Shown: positions 6,167-7,339 of the stretch, one piece after another
How positions within the stretch are numbered: position 1 is the stretch's first letter
How the letters are laid out: each line of letters opens with the position of its first letter
Source: Spirochaetia bacterium
GTDB taxonomy: Bacteria > Spirochaetota > Leptospirae > Leptospirales > Leptonemataceae
Length of the DNA: 7,339 bases
Direction: 5' to 3'
Assembly (NCBI GenBank): GCA_016195395.1
Contig: JACPZR010000057.1
Coordinates: 1 to 7,339, forward strand
Program-made: the position numbers and the translations under genes
Notes under the pieces: model-generated
What the model was told of the DNA's origin: nothing
Database searches by the model: none
The model's input: only the letters and a program-made list of their open reading frames with translations

Positions 6167-7339
6167 GGGGACGCAAGGGACTTGAGGTAGTCGTCCATGG
6201 TGCTGTAAATTCCACCAAAGGCTCCGTTGGACATCATGAGAATGACATCACCTTGGGGAGACGGTTTGAAACTTTTGCGGAAGAGATTAAAAGCGGCTTT
6301 GGGGTCCGCCGCGTACTGCGCCTTTCCTTTGGGAGAACGGCCGGCTTTCTTCATGGCTGCCAGGTCCCGTGCGATCCTTTTGACGTCCATGAGTTCCGGC
6401 TTTGCAACTTTCTTCTTGTTGAAGACATCGCATAAAATAACGTCATCCGCAAGCTTGAAAGCCGATGTGTAGTCTTTTCTGAATAATTCGCGGTGACTGG
6501 AAGCGCTCCGGGGCTCAAACATGGCCGTGATCCGCCGTCCGGGATAACGTTGGGCTACAGCGGCAATGGTTTCCCTGACCGCGGTGGGGTGGTGCGCGAA
6601 GTCTTCCACTAATGCAGCAGGAGCAAACACGCGGCCTCCCGTCTTTTTTGCGCGTTCATGGATGGGGACCTGCACTTCCAGGCGGAGCTGCTGGCGCCGA
6701 AGGACACCAGGGAAGCCGCCCAGCGCAAAGCGAATTTTTTCCGCGCTCACTCCCAGATGGTGGGCTACGCGGATGGCTGCGCAGGCGTTCAGGGCATTGT
6801 GGTCCCCGGGAAGAGGGAAGCGGTGGATGCGTTTTGCCAGGTCAAAATCAACAGAATCGCCGTCACGGCGGAAGCACTTCTTGTCGTACCAGTCTACGGG
6901 GGAATGCTTGTATTCTTTTAATATTTCACGGACGCCTTTGTCCTCACGGCACGCTACGACGATTCCCTGCGAAGGGATCAACTGTAGGAGCCGCTCGAAG
7001 GCCTGTCGGTATGATTTGAGGTCAGGGAAAATGTCGGCGTGATCGTACTCAACGGAAGTGAGCACCAGCACTTTGGGTCGGTAGTGGACAAACTTGGGGG
7101 ACTTGTCAAAAAAGGCGGTGTCGTACTCATCCCCTTCTATAATAAAGTAAGGCGAATCGGACAGGCGGAAGCCGTCCATCCCGTCAGCGCGCACTCCTCC
7201 CGCAAAGAGGCCCGGTTTCTTGCCCGCAGCAGAGAGAACATGATCAATCAAAAACGTGGTGGTTGTCTTTCCATGCGTTCCCGACACCACAACCACCTCC
7301 TTTCCCTGCAGAAAGAAATGAGCGATGGCCTGGGACATA
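6163..7339 (-). CDS. mpl: Mpl, UDP-MurNAc:tripeptide ligase of peptidoglycan recycling (5' end outside window)
   Basis: Mpl joins the recycled tripeptide L-Ala-gamma-D-Glu-meso-DAP to UDP-MurNAc with ATP, bypassing three steps of de novo synthesis in the cytoplasm. Numbering from the first methionine visible (7338), the ATP-binding loop is SGTHGKTTTT (19-28). It is followed by the Mpl signature EGDEYDTAFFDKSPKFVHY (68-86), which separates it from MurC, then YDHADIF (98-104), GDHNALNA (178-185), a GVLRRQQLR segment (211-219), DFAHHPTAV (246-254) and a C-terminal MMSNGAFGGI. The codon before that methionine is cut by the window edge. In E. coli Mpl a Tyr-Met-Ser sequence sits at this point, so this methionine is internal and roughly 90 N-terminal residues are missing. 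Between RRQQLR and the DFAHHP motif there is a basic stretch (HERAKKTGGR) longer than I expect for the family. The stop overlaps the next gene's ATG. Confidence 0.95.
   Translation of the reverse strand, partial: MSQAIAHFFLQGKEVVVVSGTHGKTTTTFLIDHVLSAAGKKPGLFAGGVRADGMDGFRLSDSPYFIIEGDEYDTAFFDKSPKFVHYRPKVLVLTSVEYDHADIFPDLKSYRQAFERLLQLIPSQGIVVACREDKGVREILKEYKHSPVDWYDKKCFRRDGDSVDFDLAKRIHRFPLPGDHNALNACAAIRVAHHLGVSAEKIRFALGGFPGVLRRQQLRLEVQVPIHERAKKTGGRVFAPAALVEDFAHHPTAVRETIAAVAQRYPGRRITAMFEPRSASSHRELFRKDYTSAFKLADDVILCDVFNKKKVAKPELMDVKRIARDLAAMKKAGRSPKGKAQYAADPKAAFNLFRKSFKPSPQGDVILMMSNGAFGGIYSTMDDYLKSLASP

Noticed and set aside
1..7339. CRISPR array, tRNA, rRNA, insertion sequence or attachment site.
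   Set aside because: No spaced direct repeats, cloverleaf, transposase motifs or long inverted repeats were seen on either strand by eye.

Overview
The window is GC-rich and densely packed, and every supported gene lies on the minus strand. Read in gene direction (high to low coordinates) the order is: mpl (5' end outside the window), a membrane-anchored GAF/AAA+/Fis-type regulator that is broken into two frames, a 131-base gap, an FMN-binding (flavinylation-type) membrane-anchored protein, two tandem paralogous polytopic membrane proteins (the first with a damaged 5' end), a PIN-PhoH ATPase (PhoH2), a family 4 uracil-DNA glycosylase, and a 7-helix membrane protein whose 3' end runs off the window. 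Most junctions are overlaps or gaps of a few bases, so there are probably one or two long co-transcribed units.

Organism: Mpl recycles a meso-diaminopimelate tripeptide, so this is a diderm bacterium with DAP-type peptidoglycan. The 7-helix protein at the left edge closely resembles, from memory, the membrane half of the 7TM-AraC regulators that are abundant in Leptospirales. A GC-rich relative of Leptospira, Leptonema or Turneriella is my best guess, but no rRNA or marker gene confirms it.

Region 6163-7339: Mpl, cell-wall recycling. Region 4590-6166: an NtrC-like regulator with an N-terminal membrane helix and a GAF domain. The GAF domain is split by a frame change near 5783-5801. The AAA+ core lacks the GAFTGA loop and the arginine-finger and sensor II residues, so it is unlikely to activate sigma-54. 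Region 4459-4589: the only sizeable gap, with a GC hairpin and no clear promoter.

Region 2777-4458: the most novel-looking part. An FMN_bind protein with a flavinylation-type motif is translationally coupled to two related 4-helix-type membrane proteins. I read this as a candidate membrane-bound, extracytoplasmic flavin electron-transfer module. The first paralogue has a good ribosome binding site and an ATGA-coupled start, but that frame closes after 21 codons and no first membrane helix is found in any frame. The second paralogue is intact and carries a His-X12-His pair in a predicted helix.

Region 1-2774: PhoH2 (RNA-directed nuclease/ATPase), family 4 UDG (uracil repair, Fe-S) and the partial 7TM protein, tightly linked. 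Both broken genes would be brought into one frame by one extra base in a four-base homopolymer, so sequencing or assembly error has to be excluded before either is called a real pseudogene.
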